NCBI RefSeq assembly: GCF_900109525.1
Contig: NZ_FOAN01000008.1
Span: 175,633-239,632, forward strand
Length of the DNA stretch: 64,000 nt
DNA from: Allobosea lupini
GTDB lineage: Bacteria > Pseudomonadota > Alphaproteobacteria > Rhizobiales > Beijerinckiaceae
Reading direction: 5' to 3'
The notes beneath the pieces are model-generated. The model saw nothing but the letters and a program-made list of their open reading frames with translations, was not told the DNA's origin and made no database searches. This document shows, one piece after another, positions 50,996 through 59,438 of the stretch (position 1 is its first letter; the number at the start of each line of letters is the position of its first letter). A program made the position numbers and the translations under genes.

Positions 50996-51015
50996 ACCTG
51001 TCGAATCTGACAGGT
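50996..51015. promoter_or_regulatory. lux/tra box (20-bp dyad)
   Basis: ACCTGTCGAATCTGACAGGT has 7-bp exact arms around 6 bases and is very close to the lux box of Vibrio fischeri in length and ends (ACCTGT...ACAGGT). It lies 54 bases before the synthase start and 127 bases before the traR-like start. A TraR-AHL dimer bound here would activate the synthase and conjugation operon. Confidence 0.85.
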
Positions 51016-51142
51016 CAGATTGGAGTTTCCCTTTAAAGTTGTGGTCGCTGTTGCCACATGCCGATGCGACGACATGGTCTCGTTATCCGCCAAAGATGTT
51101 CGAGCCGCGTGAACCAAGGCGCCGTAACACCACGGAGGCCAG

Positions 51143-51868
51143 ATGAAATCGGTAGAAATCGCCTATCAGGAACTGGTCGACGGCCTGCATTCATCGACCG
51201 CAGAAGCGGAGTTCGGGCGTGTCGGCCAACGCATCGCCGAGAGGCTAGGCTTCCGGTACTTCGCCTATCTAGGCTTTTCCGAGGCTGATCCGGTTTTGAT
51301 CTCGTCTTATCCCAAGCGCTGGAGCGAGCATTATTTTACCGAGGGTTACCAGGACGTTGATCCCGTGGTTGCCTTTGCCCGAAGCAGGCGCTCCACAATG
51401 CGCTGGACCCGCGAATCTGCCAGTCGCTTCCCGCTGCGGGCCCAAAAGCGGCTCTTTGACGATGCCGATGAATTTGGCATCCGCCATGGCGTCACGGTCG
51501 CTATCGCGGCCGGCTTCGGCCGTTTCGCCGCCTTCACTTTCGCGGTCGACGAGGTCAGTTCAGCGCATGGAAGGATGGTCACGGAAGCAAACGACATCGT
51601 CCAGTTGATCGGGCTGACATTCCACGCTCACGCCATTGCGAAACTGGAGCCGCCATTGCCGATCGTTGAGGCGGAGCCGCTGACGCAGCGCGAGCGAGAA
51701 TGCCTGGCATGGGCCGCTCGTGGCAAATCGATGGAGGCGACGGCTACGATCATGGGTATCACACCACGCGTCGTGAAGTTTCATCTCGACAACGCGCGAG
51801 CCAATCTCGGTGCGGAGACCCTGCCGCAGGCGGTAGCGATAGCGCTTCGGGGGCGAACGATCTTGTGA
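51143..51868 (+). CDS. traR: TraR/LuxR-family AHL-responsive regulator (241 aa)
   Basis: The autoinducer domain contains YPKRWSEHYFTEGYQDVDPVVAFARSRRSTMRWTRES (Trp/Tyr/Asp-Pro/Trp set) and DEFGIRHGVTVAIAAGFGRFAAFTF. The C-terminal helix-turn-helix is at residues 172-232 (LTQRERECLAWAARGKSMEATATIMGITPRVVKFHLDNARANLGAETLPQAV). A divergent neighbour of the synthase gene, with the lux box between them. Predicted activator of the conjugation operon. The symbol is by analogy with Ti-plasmid TraR. No traM-like antiactivator gene is seen nearby. Confidence 0.93.
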   Translation: MKSVEIAYQELVDGLHSSTAEAEFGRVGQRIAERLGFRYFAYLGFSEADPVLISSYPKRWSEHYFTEGYQDVDPVVAFARSRRSTMRWTRESASRFPLRAQKRLFDDADEFGIRHGVTVAIAAGFGRFAAFTFAVDEVSSAHGRMVTEANDIVQLIGLTFHAHAIAKLEPPLPIVEAEPLTQRERECLAWAARGKSMEATATIMGITPRVVKFHLDNARANLGAETLPQAVAIALRGRTIL

Positions 51869-52596
51869 ACCGTTTGACACCTGCGATTTGCGAGGTGTCG
51901 GTTGCGGGATAGCGCATTCAGCCGTCGTGTTAAGTCTCGCGCATGGATGATCGCTGGCGTGCGGTGACATCGTCAAGTCCCGATCAGGAGGCAAACCACG
52001 CAGGTCGCTCACAGCTGAGACAGGTTTGGGTATCCGTCTGCCCTGCCCTATCGATGAAGCGTTCGATCTGAGGGAAGACGATGAGGTCTTGATCCAAGCT
52101 CCCGTGCACGCACGCAGTTGGCGTGGAATGGGTTTGGGGGTGATAGGAGCTCTGGAGCGCATCCGCTCATTGCGCCAACCACTCCCACTTGGCTGCCGTG
52201 TCGATTGCAACGTCGCCAATGACCAAGGGCGCGCGGGTCCGCCGATCCGATACGTTGCTCTTCGCCTTGGCGGGCAATCCGCGATCGGCTTGCGCAGCGT
52301 ATGCGCGCGTGCTGGCCTGGACGAGTTCACCAGCGGGGGTCGCTGTCCAACCTGGGGAGACGCTGGCCATCTTCAACGCTATGCGCAGGATGGCGCCGAG
52401 CCCAGCGTCGCTGGAACAGCGGTTTTACAGGATACGGGCGAATAGCACATCGCCATGGCGCTTTTCGCCGCGGGGTCGCAATGTTCGACGGCAACGTTGG
52501 GCTGGCGTCTCCCGACGATGCCACCGAAGGGCGGTCGTCCGGGACTGTGCCCATCTGTTGCCTATGGCAATAGCGCGAGGCCAGCGTCGATCCATC
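51869..52596. other. Non-coding spacer between traR and the replication block
   Basis: No frame on either strand shows a start, ribosome site and family match together. A minus-strand frame at 52167-52376 (MKMASVSPGWTATPAGELVQ...) is possible but unsupported. The stretch 52597-52737, which ends it, holds the first parS and the repA promoter (AT-rich ACCTTAAATTTCTTGCC-like at 52640-52665). Confidence 0.45.
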
Positions 52597-52612
52597 GTTG
52601 TCTGCAGACAAC
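52597..52612. promoter_or_regulatory. parS site 1
   Basis: GTTGTCTGCAGACAAC is a perfect 16-bp palindrome that fits the RepB parS consensus GTTnnnnGCnnnnAAC. It lies 126 bases before repA. RepB binds it for partition. Confidence 0.8.
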
Positions 52613-52737
52613 ACGGCCTTTAGACGTTAATGGCCGGTTAACCTTAAATTTCTTGCCACCAAGTCAGAATCATGGCGTGTTCCTGAGACGGAAAGAGAGC
52701 GTCTGACGCCCTCAATCCGTCTTGAGCGAGAAACAAC

Positions 52738-53946
52738 ATGACTGCGGCTGCTCCCTCACCACAACTTGAACTCGCGTCGTCGCGAGTGTCGCGCCATGCG
52801 GTCGCACTCTCGAATCAGCTCCGCTCCTTGGGGACATCGCTCTTTCCTCCGTCGGCACGCAAGTCGCTGCGCTCCTTCACGTCAGGCGAAGTGTCCAGGA
52901 TTGTCGGAGTCTCGGACGGCTATCTTCGTCAGCTCTCGATTGACGGCCTCGGCCCTGCCCCCGCGATCGGATCGGCTGGCCGCAGATCGTACACCCTCGG
53001 CCAGATCAACGAGTTGCGCGACTATCTGAGCTCCGCGCGCCCGCGCGAGGCCTTGCAATTCTCGCCCGGCCGACGAAACGGCGAAAAGCTGCAGATAATC
53101 ACGGTCGCGAATTTTAAAGGCGGTTCCGCCAAAACGACGACGGCGCTTTATCTGACACAATTTCTCGCCCTTCAAGGGTTCAAGGTCCTGGCGATCGACC
53201 TTGATCCCCAAGCGTCGCTGTCAGCGATGTTCGGCTACCAGCCCGAATTCGACATCCCCGAGAACGCCACGCTCTATGGCGCGATTCGATACGATGATTT
53301 GCGCAGACCGATGAAAGAGGTCGTTCGCGAAACATATTTTGAAGGCGTCGGGCTTGTGCCCGGAAATCTCGAACTGATGGAGTTTGAGCACCATACGCCG
53401 CGCGCCATGCTAGACCGCGGTGTAAGAGGCCATGAGCTGTTCTTTCGCCGCGTCGCAGGCGCCATCGATCAGGTTGCCGATCAGTTCGACGTCGTCGTCA
53501 TCGATTGCCCTCCGCAGCTCGGCTATCTGACCATGGGGGCATTGAACGCTGCGACGGCGATGTTGGTGACGATTCATCCGCAGATGGTCGACGTCGCTTC
53601 GATGAGTCAGTTTCTGCTGATGACGTCCGATCTGATGGCTATCATCGAGAACGCAGGCGGACGTCTCGACTATGATTTCATCCGCTATGTCGTAACGCGG
53701 CATGATCCGAACGATGTACCGGAAGCACAGATCGTCGCTTTGCTGCGAAATTTGTTCGGTGACGACGTGCTCAAGGCAACAGCCTGGAAATCGACCGCAA
53801 TCGCGAACTCGGGCCTTACAAAGCAATCGCTCTACGAGCTGGATCGTGGCTCGGTCGGTCGCGCAGCTTATGACCGAGCGCTGGAATCGGTTGATTCGGT
53901 GAACGCAGAGATCGTGACCCTCATGAAAGAGGTCTGGGGCCGATGA
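52738..53946 (+). CDS. repA: RepA partition ATPase (ParA-like, 402 aa)
   Basis: A repABC-type RepA: an N-terminal helix-turn-helix part (SFTSGEVSRIVGVSDGYLRQLSIDGLGPAPAIGSAGRRSYTLGQINELRDYL) and then the ParA fold. Walker A is ANFKGGSAKTTTALYLTQFLALQGFKVLAIDLDPQASLSAMFG, with the A' and DPQ motifs; DVVVIDCPPQLGYLTMGALNAATAMLV is Walker B. RepA drives plasmid segregation with RepB and represses the operon. AAACAACATG start at 52738. Stop overlaps repB (ATGA). Confidence 0.97.
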   Translation: MTAAAPSPQLELASSRVSRHAVALSNQLRSLGTSLFPPSARKSLRSFTSGEVSRIVGVSDGYLRQLSIDGLGPAPAIGSAGRRSYTLGQINELRDYLSSARPREALQFSPGRRNGEKLQIITVANFKGGSAKTTTALYLTQFLALQGFKVLAIDLDPQASLSAMFGYQPEFDIPENATLYGAIRYDDLRRPMKEVVRETYFEGVGLVPGNLELMEFEHHTPRAMLDRGVRGHELFFRRVAGAIDQVADQFDVVVIDCPPQLGYLTMGALNAATAMLVTIHPQMVDVASMSQFLLMTSDLMAIIENAGGRLDYDFIRYVVTRHDPNDVPEAQIVALLRNLFGDDVLKATAWKSTAIANSGLTKQSLYELDRGSVGRAAYDRALESVDSVNAEIVTLMKEVWGR

Positions 53947-54944
53947 ACAAGCGCTCCGATGCGATCAAATCGCTTTTCGCCAGCACCCCATCATCCGTGT
54001 TGTCTGCAGACAACACGGCGTCAGCGCTGCCACGGGTTGCCTCAGGCTCGATACGCTCGCTGCAGAACACGTTCTCGGATGTCGAACGCGAGAATGAAGA
54101 GCTTCGCCGGCGGATGGGAGAGGGGCAGGCGATTGTTGAAATCGCCCCCGAGTTGATCACGCCCTCGCCCTTTCGCGACCGGTTCGACGATCAGGATGCC
54201 CAGTCGTTCGAAGCGCTGAAAGAGTCAATCCGCGAGCAAGGGCAAGCTGTCCCGGTGCTTTTGCGCGAAGAGCCGGCCAATTCAGGCCGTTACCAGATTG
54301 CATACGGCCACCGCCGAGTGCGCGCCGTGCGCGAGCTCGGCCTCCCTGTAAAGGCAGTCATTCGGCCATTGTCCGATGCCGACCTTGCGGTTGCCCAAGG
54401 GCTTGAGAATGCGGCGCGCGAAGATCTGACCTTCATCGAGCGCGCTGCCTTTGCCCTTCGACTTGAGGATGCTGGCCACGACCGGCTCGTCACGCAGCGA
54501 GCTCTGGCGATCGACCGGGCGGAGGCTTCGAAACTGATCGCTGTTGCCCGCGGTATCCCTGCTGATCTCGTGGCGGTGATCGGTCGTGCCCCAGCAATTG
54601 GGCGTGGGCGATGGCTTACGCTTGTTGATGCACTGTCCAAGCCAGGTTCGGAGAAGCGCGTTGCGCGGAAGGTTGCAGAGCCAGAATTTAAGAGCCTGCA
54701 GTCAAATGACCGGTTTCTTGCGGTTCTCGCCGCCGCCTCGGCCAGAGCTAACGAAGCTGGCGCGGGAGGAGAAACATACCGGATTGTGGCCGTCGCCGAC
54801 ACGGAGGTGGCACGCGTAGCGACCTCACGAACTCGTACGGTTATTTCGATTGGGCATGATGCGAACGGCGATGCCTTCGCCGCCTTCATCGAAGGAAAGC
54901 TTCCAGAATTGTTCGCGGCATTCAAGGCGAACCGTTCAGGATGA
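53943..54944 (+). CDS. repB: RepB partition protein (ParB-like, 333 aa)
   Basis: The ParB nuclease-like domain (VEIAPELITPSPFRDRFDDQDAQSFEALKESIREQGQAVPVLLREEP...GRYQIAYGHRRVRAVRELGLPVKAVIR) and the helix-turn-helix region (LTFIERAAFALRLEDAGHDRLVTQRALAIDRAEASKLIAVARGIPADLVAVIGRAPAIGRGRW) are both present. It binds parS and loads RepA. The second parS lies within its own codons 18-26, so the site is both coding and regulatory. Confidence 0.97.
   Translation: MNKRSDAIKSLFASTPSSVLSADNTASALPRVASGSIRSLQNTFSDVERENEELRRRMGEGQAIVEIAPELITPSPFRDRFDDQDAQSFEALKESIREQGQAVPVLLREEPANSGRYQIAYGHRRVRAVRELGLPVKAVIRPLSDADLAVAQGLENAAREDLTFIERAAFALRLEDAGHDRLVTQRALAIDRAEASKLIAVARGIPADLVAVIGRAPAIGRGRWLTLVDALSKPGSEKRVARKVAEPEFKSLQSNDRFLAVLAAASARANEAGAGGETYRIVAVADTEVARVATSRTRTVISIGHDANGDAFAAFIEGKLPELFAAFKANRSG
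53995..54018. promoter_or_regulatory. parS site 2 (inside repB)
   Basis: The 12-base half CCGTGTTGTCTG is followed at once by its reverse complement CAGACAACACGG, a perfect 24-bp palindrome whose core (53999-54014) is identical to parS site 1. The flanking 4 bases on each side are also symmetric, which site 1 lacks on its left, so this is the stronger site. Confidence 0.85.
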
Positions 54945-55003
54945 CACCGCAGAGCCGTTGGCTCTGAACTCCGCAACCACCGAAGGATAAGGCATCGGCG
55001 AAA

Positions 55004-55055
55004 GAAAAAAGGCCCCCGAAACGGAGTTCCGGAAGCCCTTCTCTTAGTGTGGCAA
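55004..55055 (-). ncRNA. Antisense ctRNA (incA) between repB and repC
   Basis: On the minus strand a TTGACG -35 box (55084-55089) and a GATTCT -10 box (55061-55066) are 17 bases apart, predicting a start near 55054. Downstream the transcript folds into a GGGCTTCCGGAACTCCGTTTCGGGGGCC hairpin region followed by a T-run (55005-55010 on the plus strand as AAAAAA), an intrinsic terminator. In repABC plasmids a short RNA in this position limits RepC translation and sets copy number and incompatibility. Confidence 0.85.
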
Positions 55056-55157
55056 CTGTGAGAATCGCACTTCCTCGAATCACCGTCAAGAGTCTCGTGT
55101 GAGATTCAGCGCCGTTTCGGCGAGCAGGATTTCTTTGCCCTGAACGAGGCAGGGATC

Positions 55158-56387
55158 ATGGAACCACGACTCTCGACGACGCCCTTTGGGCGGCGATCGC
55201 TGACGCTTGCCCATGTAGCAAGCCAAGCGAACGCAAAAACGCGGCCGCCTGAGAAGGCTGTCCACAAATGGAATATCTTCCGGGCCATCTGCACGGCCAA
55301 GAGCGCGCTTGGCGTGACAGAGCGTGCTTTGGCTGTTTTGGACGCGCTGTTGTCGTTCCACCCCGAAACGGTCCTCACAGGCGAAGGCCTCATTGTTTTC
55401 CCGTCGAACCAGCAGCTCTCCTTGCGGGCTCATGGCATGCCGATGGCGACGCTTAGACGCCACCTGGCGGCACTGGTCGATGCCGGCTTGATCGTCCGAC
55501 GCGACAGCCCCAATGGAAAGCGCTACGCCCGCAAGGGCAGGGCAGGGGAGATCGAATTTGCCTTTGGCTTCGACCTGGCGCCGCTCGTCGTGCGCGCGGA
55601 AGAATTCGAGGCCCTGGCGGCTGAGGTAGAGGCCGAGGCTCGGGCGCTGCGCCTGGTGCGCGAACGCATCACGATCTGTCGGCGCGACATCGCCAAAATG
55701 ATCGCAACGGGGATCGAGGAGGGCGTCCCAAGCCGGCTCGCGGGGCAGGGCCCGGCCGAGTGGGCGGAGATCCACCAGATCTATCGCGCTATCATGGCGC
55801 GGGTTCCGCGCAGCCCGACGCTCCTGACGCTCGAGCCGATCGCGGAGGAGCTTTCTCTGCTGGCCGACGAAATTCTCAACATCCTGGAATCTCATATCAA
55901 AATTCAAAATATGAGCGGCAATGAGTCTCATATTGAGCGTCACAAACAGAATTCAAATCTAGACACCCTTCCTGATCTTGAACCATGCTTTCCAGAAAGC
56001 AGGGGGGTCGATGTGGCGCCTGTACCGGAACCGAAGCGGGTGCCGGAAGGGTCGTTCCCTCTCGGGATGGTTTTGGACGCATGTCCCGACCTGATCGACT
56101 ATTCTAAGGGTGGGATCGCGAGCTGGCGCGACTTTCTGGCGACCGTCGCGGTGGTTCGGCCGATGCTCGGGATCAGTCCCAGCGCCTGGGAGGATGCGAT
56201 CGGCGTCATGGACGAGGTTCAGGCCTCGGTCGTGGTCGCCGCCATCCTGCAACGCGGCGAAGCGATTTCGAGTGCCGGCGGCTATTTGCGCGAGCTGACG
56301 CGTAAGGCGCAGGCGAACGAATTCTCACTTGGCCCAATGCTGATGGCGCTTATCGGCAGCCGTAAACGCGAGAAAAAGCGGGCGTGA
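55158..56387 (+). CDS. repC: RepC replication initiator (409 aa)
   Basis: N-terminal part: TTPFGRRSLTLAHVASQ...PEKAVHKWNIFRAICTAKSALGVTERALAVLDALLSFHPETVLTGEGLIVFPSNQQLSLRAHGMPMATLRRHLAALVDAGLIVRRDSPNGKRYARK, a winged-helix DNA-binding region typical of RepC. The C-terminal part (PLGMVLDACPDLIDYSKGGIASWRDFLATVAVVRPMLGISPSAWEDAIGVMD) is the second RepC domain. RepC is the only protein needed to start replication and acts on an origin within its own gene. The stop overlaps the following 125-aa gene by a GTGA. Confidence 0.97.
   Translation: MEPRLSTTPFGRRSLTLAHVASQANAKTRPPEKAVHKWNIFRAICTAKSALGVTERALAVLDALLSFHPETVLTGEGLIVFPSNQQLSLRAHGMPMATLRRHLAALVDAGLIVRRDSPNGKRYARKGRAGEIEFAFGFDLAPLVVRAEEFEALAAEVEAEARALRLVRERITICRRDIAKMIATGIEEGVPSRLAGQGPAEWAEIHQIYRAIMARVPRSPTLLTLEPIAEELSLLADEILNILESHIKIQNMSGNESHIERHKQNSNLDTLPDLEPCFPESRGVDVAPVPEPKRVPEGSFPLGMVLDACPDLIDYSKGGIASWRDFLATVAVVRPMLGISPSAWEDAIGVMDEVQASVVVAAILQRGEAISSAGGYLRELTRKAQANEFSLGPMLMALIGSRKREKKRA
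55880..55965. promoter_or_regulatory. AT-rich stretch in repC, candidate replication origin
   Basis: Within repC, CTCATATCAAAATTCAAAATATGAG and a second CTCATATTGAGCG-type copy produce inverted and direct repeats of CTCATAT/ATATGAG in a region clearly richer in A and T than the rest of the gene. RepABC origins map inside repC in an AT-rich segment of this kind. The exact origin is not proven. Confidence 0.6.
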
Positions 56388-56761
56388 CGGCGATGCCTCG
56401 CAGCCAGGCTGGGGTGGAACGGGGTCTTGTGGTCGCCGCCGCAAGCGCCTTTGATAACGGCATGGCAAAGCTATCGCGTACGATCGTCACCATCTTGCTC
56501 GCAGGTCGCCACCGCGCTGTCGGCGGACGGATTTTGCGCGAGCGCGCGGCCAATCTGGCGCGGATCGCGAAAGCCTACAGCCGTGCTGAGCTGGAGGCCG
56601 AAAGGGGTCTCGGGCCGGCGCGCGCGACAGAGGTCGAGCATTGGCTGTCAGGGCAGGGGCTGTCGTTACGTCTTGAGCAAGAACATTCGGCCTCGGCTGT
56701 CGCTGGTGCCGCGGCGGCCCGTGTCGGTATTGCGGAGAAAGCGCCTGGCTCGGAGGTGTGA
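56384..56761 (+). CDS. Hypothetical protein after repC (125 aa)
   Basis: Starts at a GTG overlapping the repC stop (GTGA). An inner ATG at 56393-56395 (MPRSQAGVERG) is an alternative. Helical, with RTIVTILLAGRHRAVGGRILRERAANLARIAKAYSRAELEAERGLGPARATEVEHWLSGQG and an Ala-rich end. No signal peptide. Genes of this type are often found just after repC but have no known function. Next gene overlaps by TGATG. Confidence 0.6.
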   Translation: MTAMPRSQAGVERGLVVAAASAFDNGMAKLSRTIVTILLAGRHRAVGGRILRERAANLARIAKAYSRAELEAERGLGPARATEVEHWLSGQGLSLRLEQEHSASAVAGAAAARVGIAEKAPGSEV

Positions 56762-57093
56762 TGACGGATATTAGCTTCTGCCCAGCAACAATGTGCCCGC
56801 TCTTCGCGGCCGAGGGATCGCAATTCAGCGGTGTGTTCAATTCACCCTGTGAGCGCGACGGGTGTCGCTGGTTCGATGGACAGATTTGTCAGGCCGGTCT
56901 CGTGGCAATTGGTGAGGTTGCGGTGGCCTCGGCAGGCAAGAGCTCTTGGCCACAGCTGACGGATCCGATGCGTCGTCGCGAATTCGATTGCGCGAGGGCG
57001 CATGAATGTTCGTGGCAACGGCAATCGCAGGGCGGGTTGTGTGCTCCGCGTCGCGCCTTGGCGCATGGGCTCGATCCCCGAGCCTGTCGCTAA
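56761..57093 (+). CDS. Cys-rich hypothetical protein (110 aa)
   Basis: ATG at 56761 overlaps the stop of the preceding gene. Cysteines sit in pairs (FCPATMCPLF, PCERDGCRWFDGQICQAG, DCARAHECSWQ, GLCAPRRAL, DPRAC), which suggests a small zinc-bound or disulfide protein. There is no signal peptide, so metal binding is more likely. Unknown function; a recombinase gene follows on the opposite strand. Confidence 0.5.
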   Translation: MTDISFCPATMCPLFAAEGSQFSGVFNSPCERDGCRWFDGQICQAGLVAIGEVAVASAGKSSWPQLTDPMRRREFDCARAHECSWQRQSQGGLCAPRRALAHGLDPRACR

Positions 57094-57372
57094 CCCGCAC
57101 CGGTTCGATGGTCGCAATTATAAGCACAGCGAGAATTCGGGTGCGCTGCATCTTCTCTCGCAAGTGGGTTCCGACCTGATCGCCGATAGCGACGAGGTTG
57201 ATGATCGCGATCCTGAGCAGACCAGGTTTGAACGAGACCTCCGCCAGCAGCCAAAGCTCGTCTTCGGAGCGGTCGTAGTCGCTGCCGTCAGACGCGGCCC
57301 GGGAACAGCCTTGGCCGCTTGTGCGACTTAGTCGAGCTGACCGCGGTAGCATTGTCGCTGATCTTGAGGTCT

Positions 57373-58539
57373 TTAGATCCCCAGTCTTGCGGCTTTTCCG
57401 AGTGCCTGGTCAGCATCGTTATAGTAGCGAGCCGCCTGTTGGACCGAACGATGCTGGGACTGTCGCATGGCTGCAGGTAGGGCGACGCCGTTGCGCGCCG
57501 CTTCAGTCAAGTAGCCCGAGCGCAGGCCGTGGGCGGAGAATTCGACGGGATCGAGCCCGGCCATGGCACAGCGGCGTTTCAGGATCAGGTTGATAGCCTG
57601 GGGTGTCAGCGCTCGGTCATCGATCGCCTCCCAGCGGTCGATCGCGCGGAACAGCGCGCCTTTGGTGATATCCGCCCGCTCAATCCATTCGCGCAAAGCC
57701 GTAACGGGTGTCCCGATCAGCAGCACGCGTGAATCATCGTCGTCGGCTTGGCCAATTTTGGTTCGGCCCAAGGCGATTGCCATGCACGGAAGTAGCGGCG
57801 AATGTGGATCCTCCGGATCGAGCTGCACATCGGGCTCAGTTGTCAGCTGCTCGAGGCGCAACCGCGCCACCTCGCTGCGCCGACGCCCGCCCGAGGCGAA
57901 TGCGACCAGCAGGATGGCGAGATCACGCGTATCGGCGAGACGGTCTGACGCGCAGGTTGCGATCAGACGCTGGAGAATGTCGCGTGTCACCGCGCGCTTG
58001 CTCTTGCGCCGGCGCGGCTTTGCGCTGGCCCTGACGGCGAGGCGGACGCCGGTCCGGATCGCCGGCGTGGTCAGCGGGCTCTCGAGCCCCCTCCAGCGAT
58101 GCAGGGTTGCCCAGTGTGCCAGGCGGCGCTTTACCGTCGAGGACGCGTGGGGCCCTTCGCTGCGCAATTGGCCGGCGGAGCGCAAGGCACTCTCGACGTT
58201 GACCGGCATGCCGTGGCTTGCGTCATCGGCTCGCTTCGCCGGATCCCAGAGGTGATGGGCGACGAATTTCAACACCAATGCCTCCGGCGCCGGCCAGGGC
58301 AGGGGCGAACCTGTCGACGCGAGCACCCAGGCTTCCAGATAGGCCAGATCCGAGGCGAGCGCGCGCAACGAATTTTCGCCCATGCCCTCGCGAGCGAGAT
58401 GGCGCAGCGTCTCGACGTCGTCGTCGGTCAGGATCGTGGCAAGTTTGTCGCGGCGCTCCATAGGCAGGATGCTGGCGAGAGCATCGAGCTGGAGGGCGCG
58501 GCGGGTTTCTGTGTCGCCGAGAGCGAGGATGTCGTTCAT
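57373..58539 (-). CDS. Tyrosine site-specific recombinase (388 aa)
   Basis: The core-binding part (ETLRHLAREGMGENSLRALASDLAYLEAW) and the catalytic domain are both visible: VAFASGGRRRSEVARLRLEQL with the first Arg, HGLRSGYLTEAARNG with His-x-x-Arg, and QHRSVQQAARYYND with the second His and the nucleophilic Tyr. ATG at 58539 was chosen over longer starts that overlap the MntA gene. Such recombinases can resolve plasmid multimers or integrate elements. The position next to repC favours a plasmid maintenance role. Confidence 0.85.
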   Translation of the reverse strand: MNDILALGDTETRRALQLDALASILPMERRDKLATILTDDDVETLRHLAREGMGENSLRALASDLAYLEAWVLASTGSPLPWPAPEALVLKFVAHHLWDPAKRADDASHGMPVNVESALRSAGQLRSEGPHASSTVKRRLAHWATLHRWRGLESPLTTPAIRTGVRLAVRASAKPRRRKSKRAVTRDILQRLIATCASDRLADTRDLAILLVAFASGGRRRSEVARLRLEQLTTEPDVQLDPEDPHSPLLPCMAIALGRTKIGQADDDDSRVLLIGTPVTALREWIERADITKGALFRAIDRWEAIDDRALTPQAINLILKRRCAMAGLDPVEFSAHGLRSGYLTEAARNGVALPAAMRQSQHRSVQQAARYYNDADQALGKAARLGI

Positions 58540-58635
58540 GGCGGATCGTTCCGTGCCGGCCGAGGACCAATTGTCGAGAATGGACGGGGATCCGCCATGA
58601 TTCCGCTCTCGACGACTTTGGTGTAGAAGTGATCC

Positions 58636-58932
58636 ATGACCCGCGAACAAGCCATTGCCGAGATCGCTGTCAGCGCCGCCGCCTTGCGCGCTCGCGGCGT
58701 TGAGGCGGCGTATCTGTTCGGATCGACCGCGCGTGGCGAGGCACGTCCCGATAGCGATCTCGACGTTTTCATCGACGTGGCGCCGGATGCGAAGTTCTCG
58801 CTGCTCGATTTGGCCGGCGTGCACCGTGTTTTGAACGAGGCGATCGGGCGCAAGGTTGACGTGACCACGCGCGAAAGTCTGCATCCCAAACTGCGCAGTG
58901 AGATCGAGCGGGACGCCGTGCGCGTGTTTTGA
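58636..58932 (+). CDS. MntA-type nucleotidyltransferase antitoxin (98 aa)
   Basis: The polymerase-beta-like nucleotidyltransferase motif is clear: AAYLFGSTARGEARPDSDLDVFIDVAP (GS-x(10)-DxD) and KVDVTTRESLHP. MNT antitoxins add AMP to their HEPN toxin partner. It overlaps the HepT gene by ATGA-like 4 bases (58929-58932). Confidence 0.9.
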   Translation: MTREQAIAEIAVSAAALRARGVEAAYLFGSTARGEARPDSDLDVFIDVAPDAKFSLLDLAGVHRVLNEAIGRKVDVTTRESLHPKLRSEIERDAVRVF

Positions 58933-59276
58933 TGGCGCGCCGGATCGACGTTGTTCTCGAGGAGATGCTGGCCGCTATTGACGCGGTAGATGGGGCCGTC
59001 GGTGGACGCAGCCAGGCGGCGTTCCAGGCTGATGCATTTCTTCAACTCGGTGTCGAGCGGGCTTTGGAGATCATCTCCGAGGCGGTCCGCCATCTCCCCG
59101 AAGAGATTTTGGCGACGCAGGCAGACATTCGCTGGGCGGATGTGCGCGCGCTGGGCAACTTGATCCGCCACGAGTACTGGCGCGTCGATTCCAAGATCGT
59201 TTGGCGGATCGTCAAGGATGATCTTCCGCCCCTGCGCTCCGCGATCGCGGATATGCTCCTGCATCAGTCGAGCTGA
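58929..59276 (+). CDS. HepT-like HEPN toxin (115 aa)
   Basis: The DUF86/HepT chain (RIDVVLEEMLAAIDAVDGAVGGRSQAAFQADAFLQLGVERALEIISEAVRHLPEEILATQADIRWADVRALGNLIRHEYWRVDSKIVWRIVKDDLPPLRSAI) ends in the HEPN RNase motif region (RALGNLIRHEYWRVD). Here the Arg eight residues ahead of His is retained and the one five ahead is Gly, as in a common DUF86 sub-branch. With MntA it makes a type VII toxin-antitoxin pair that helps plasmid retention. Confidence 0.88.
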   Translation: MMARRIDVVLEEMLAAIDAVDGAVGGRSQAAFQADAFLQLGVERALEIISEAVRHLPEEILATQADIRWADVRALGNLIRHEYWRVDSKIVWRIVKDDLPPLRSAIADMLLHQSS

Positions 59277-59438
59277 ACCGCTCCGCTTTAGGGCCGGAGC
59301 AGTGGCGCCGATCAGCGACTTTTCGCGCAACTCCCTCAATTCGCCCACCACCTGTCGGCCGATTTCGTCGCCCGGACGCCTGGCTGACGGCGCCGGAGGG
59401 CATTTGCAGCGCCACAATCGCCGATTTTGAGATCTGCG

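Noticed and set aside
51560..52330. 256-codon minus-strand open frame
   Set aside because: It overlaps traR on the other strand and shows Ser/Arg-rich noise.
57100..57352. Minus-strand frame with coding-like codons (DELWLLAEVSFKPGLLRIAIINLVAIGDQVG)
   Set aside because: Codon use looks real, but it has no confident start and no family match. It may be a small gene and is worth a homology search.
58929..59276. HepT as a catalytically dead variant because Arg at -5 from His is Gly
   Set aside because: The RALGNxxRHxY form is, to my knowledge, a normal DUF86 sub-branch, so activity cannot be denied on this basis.
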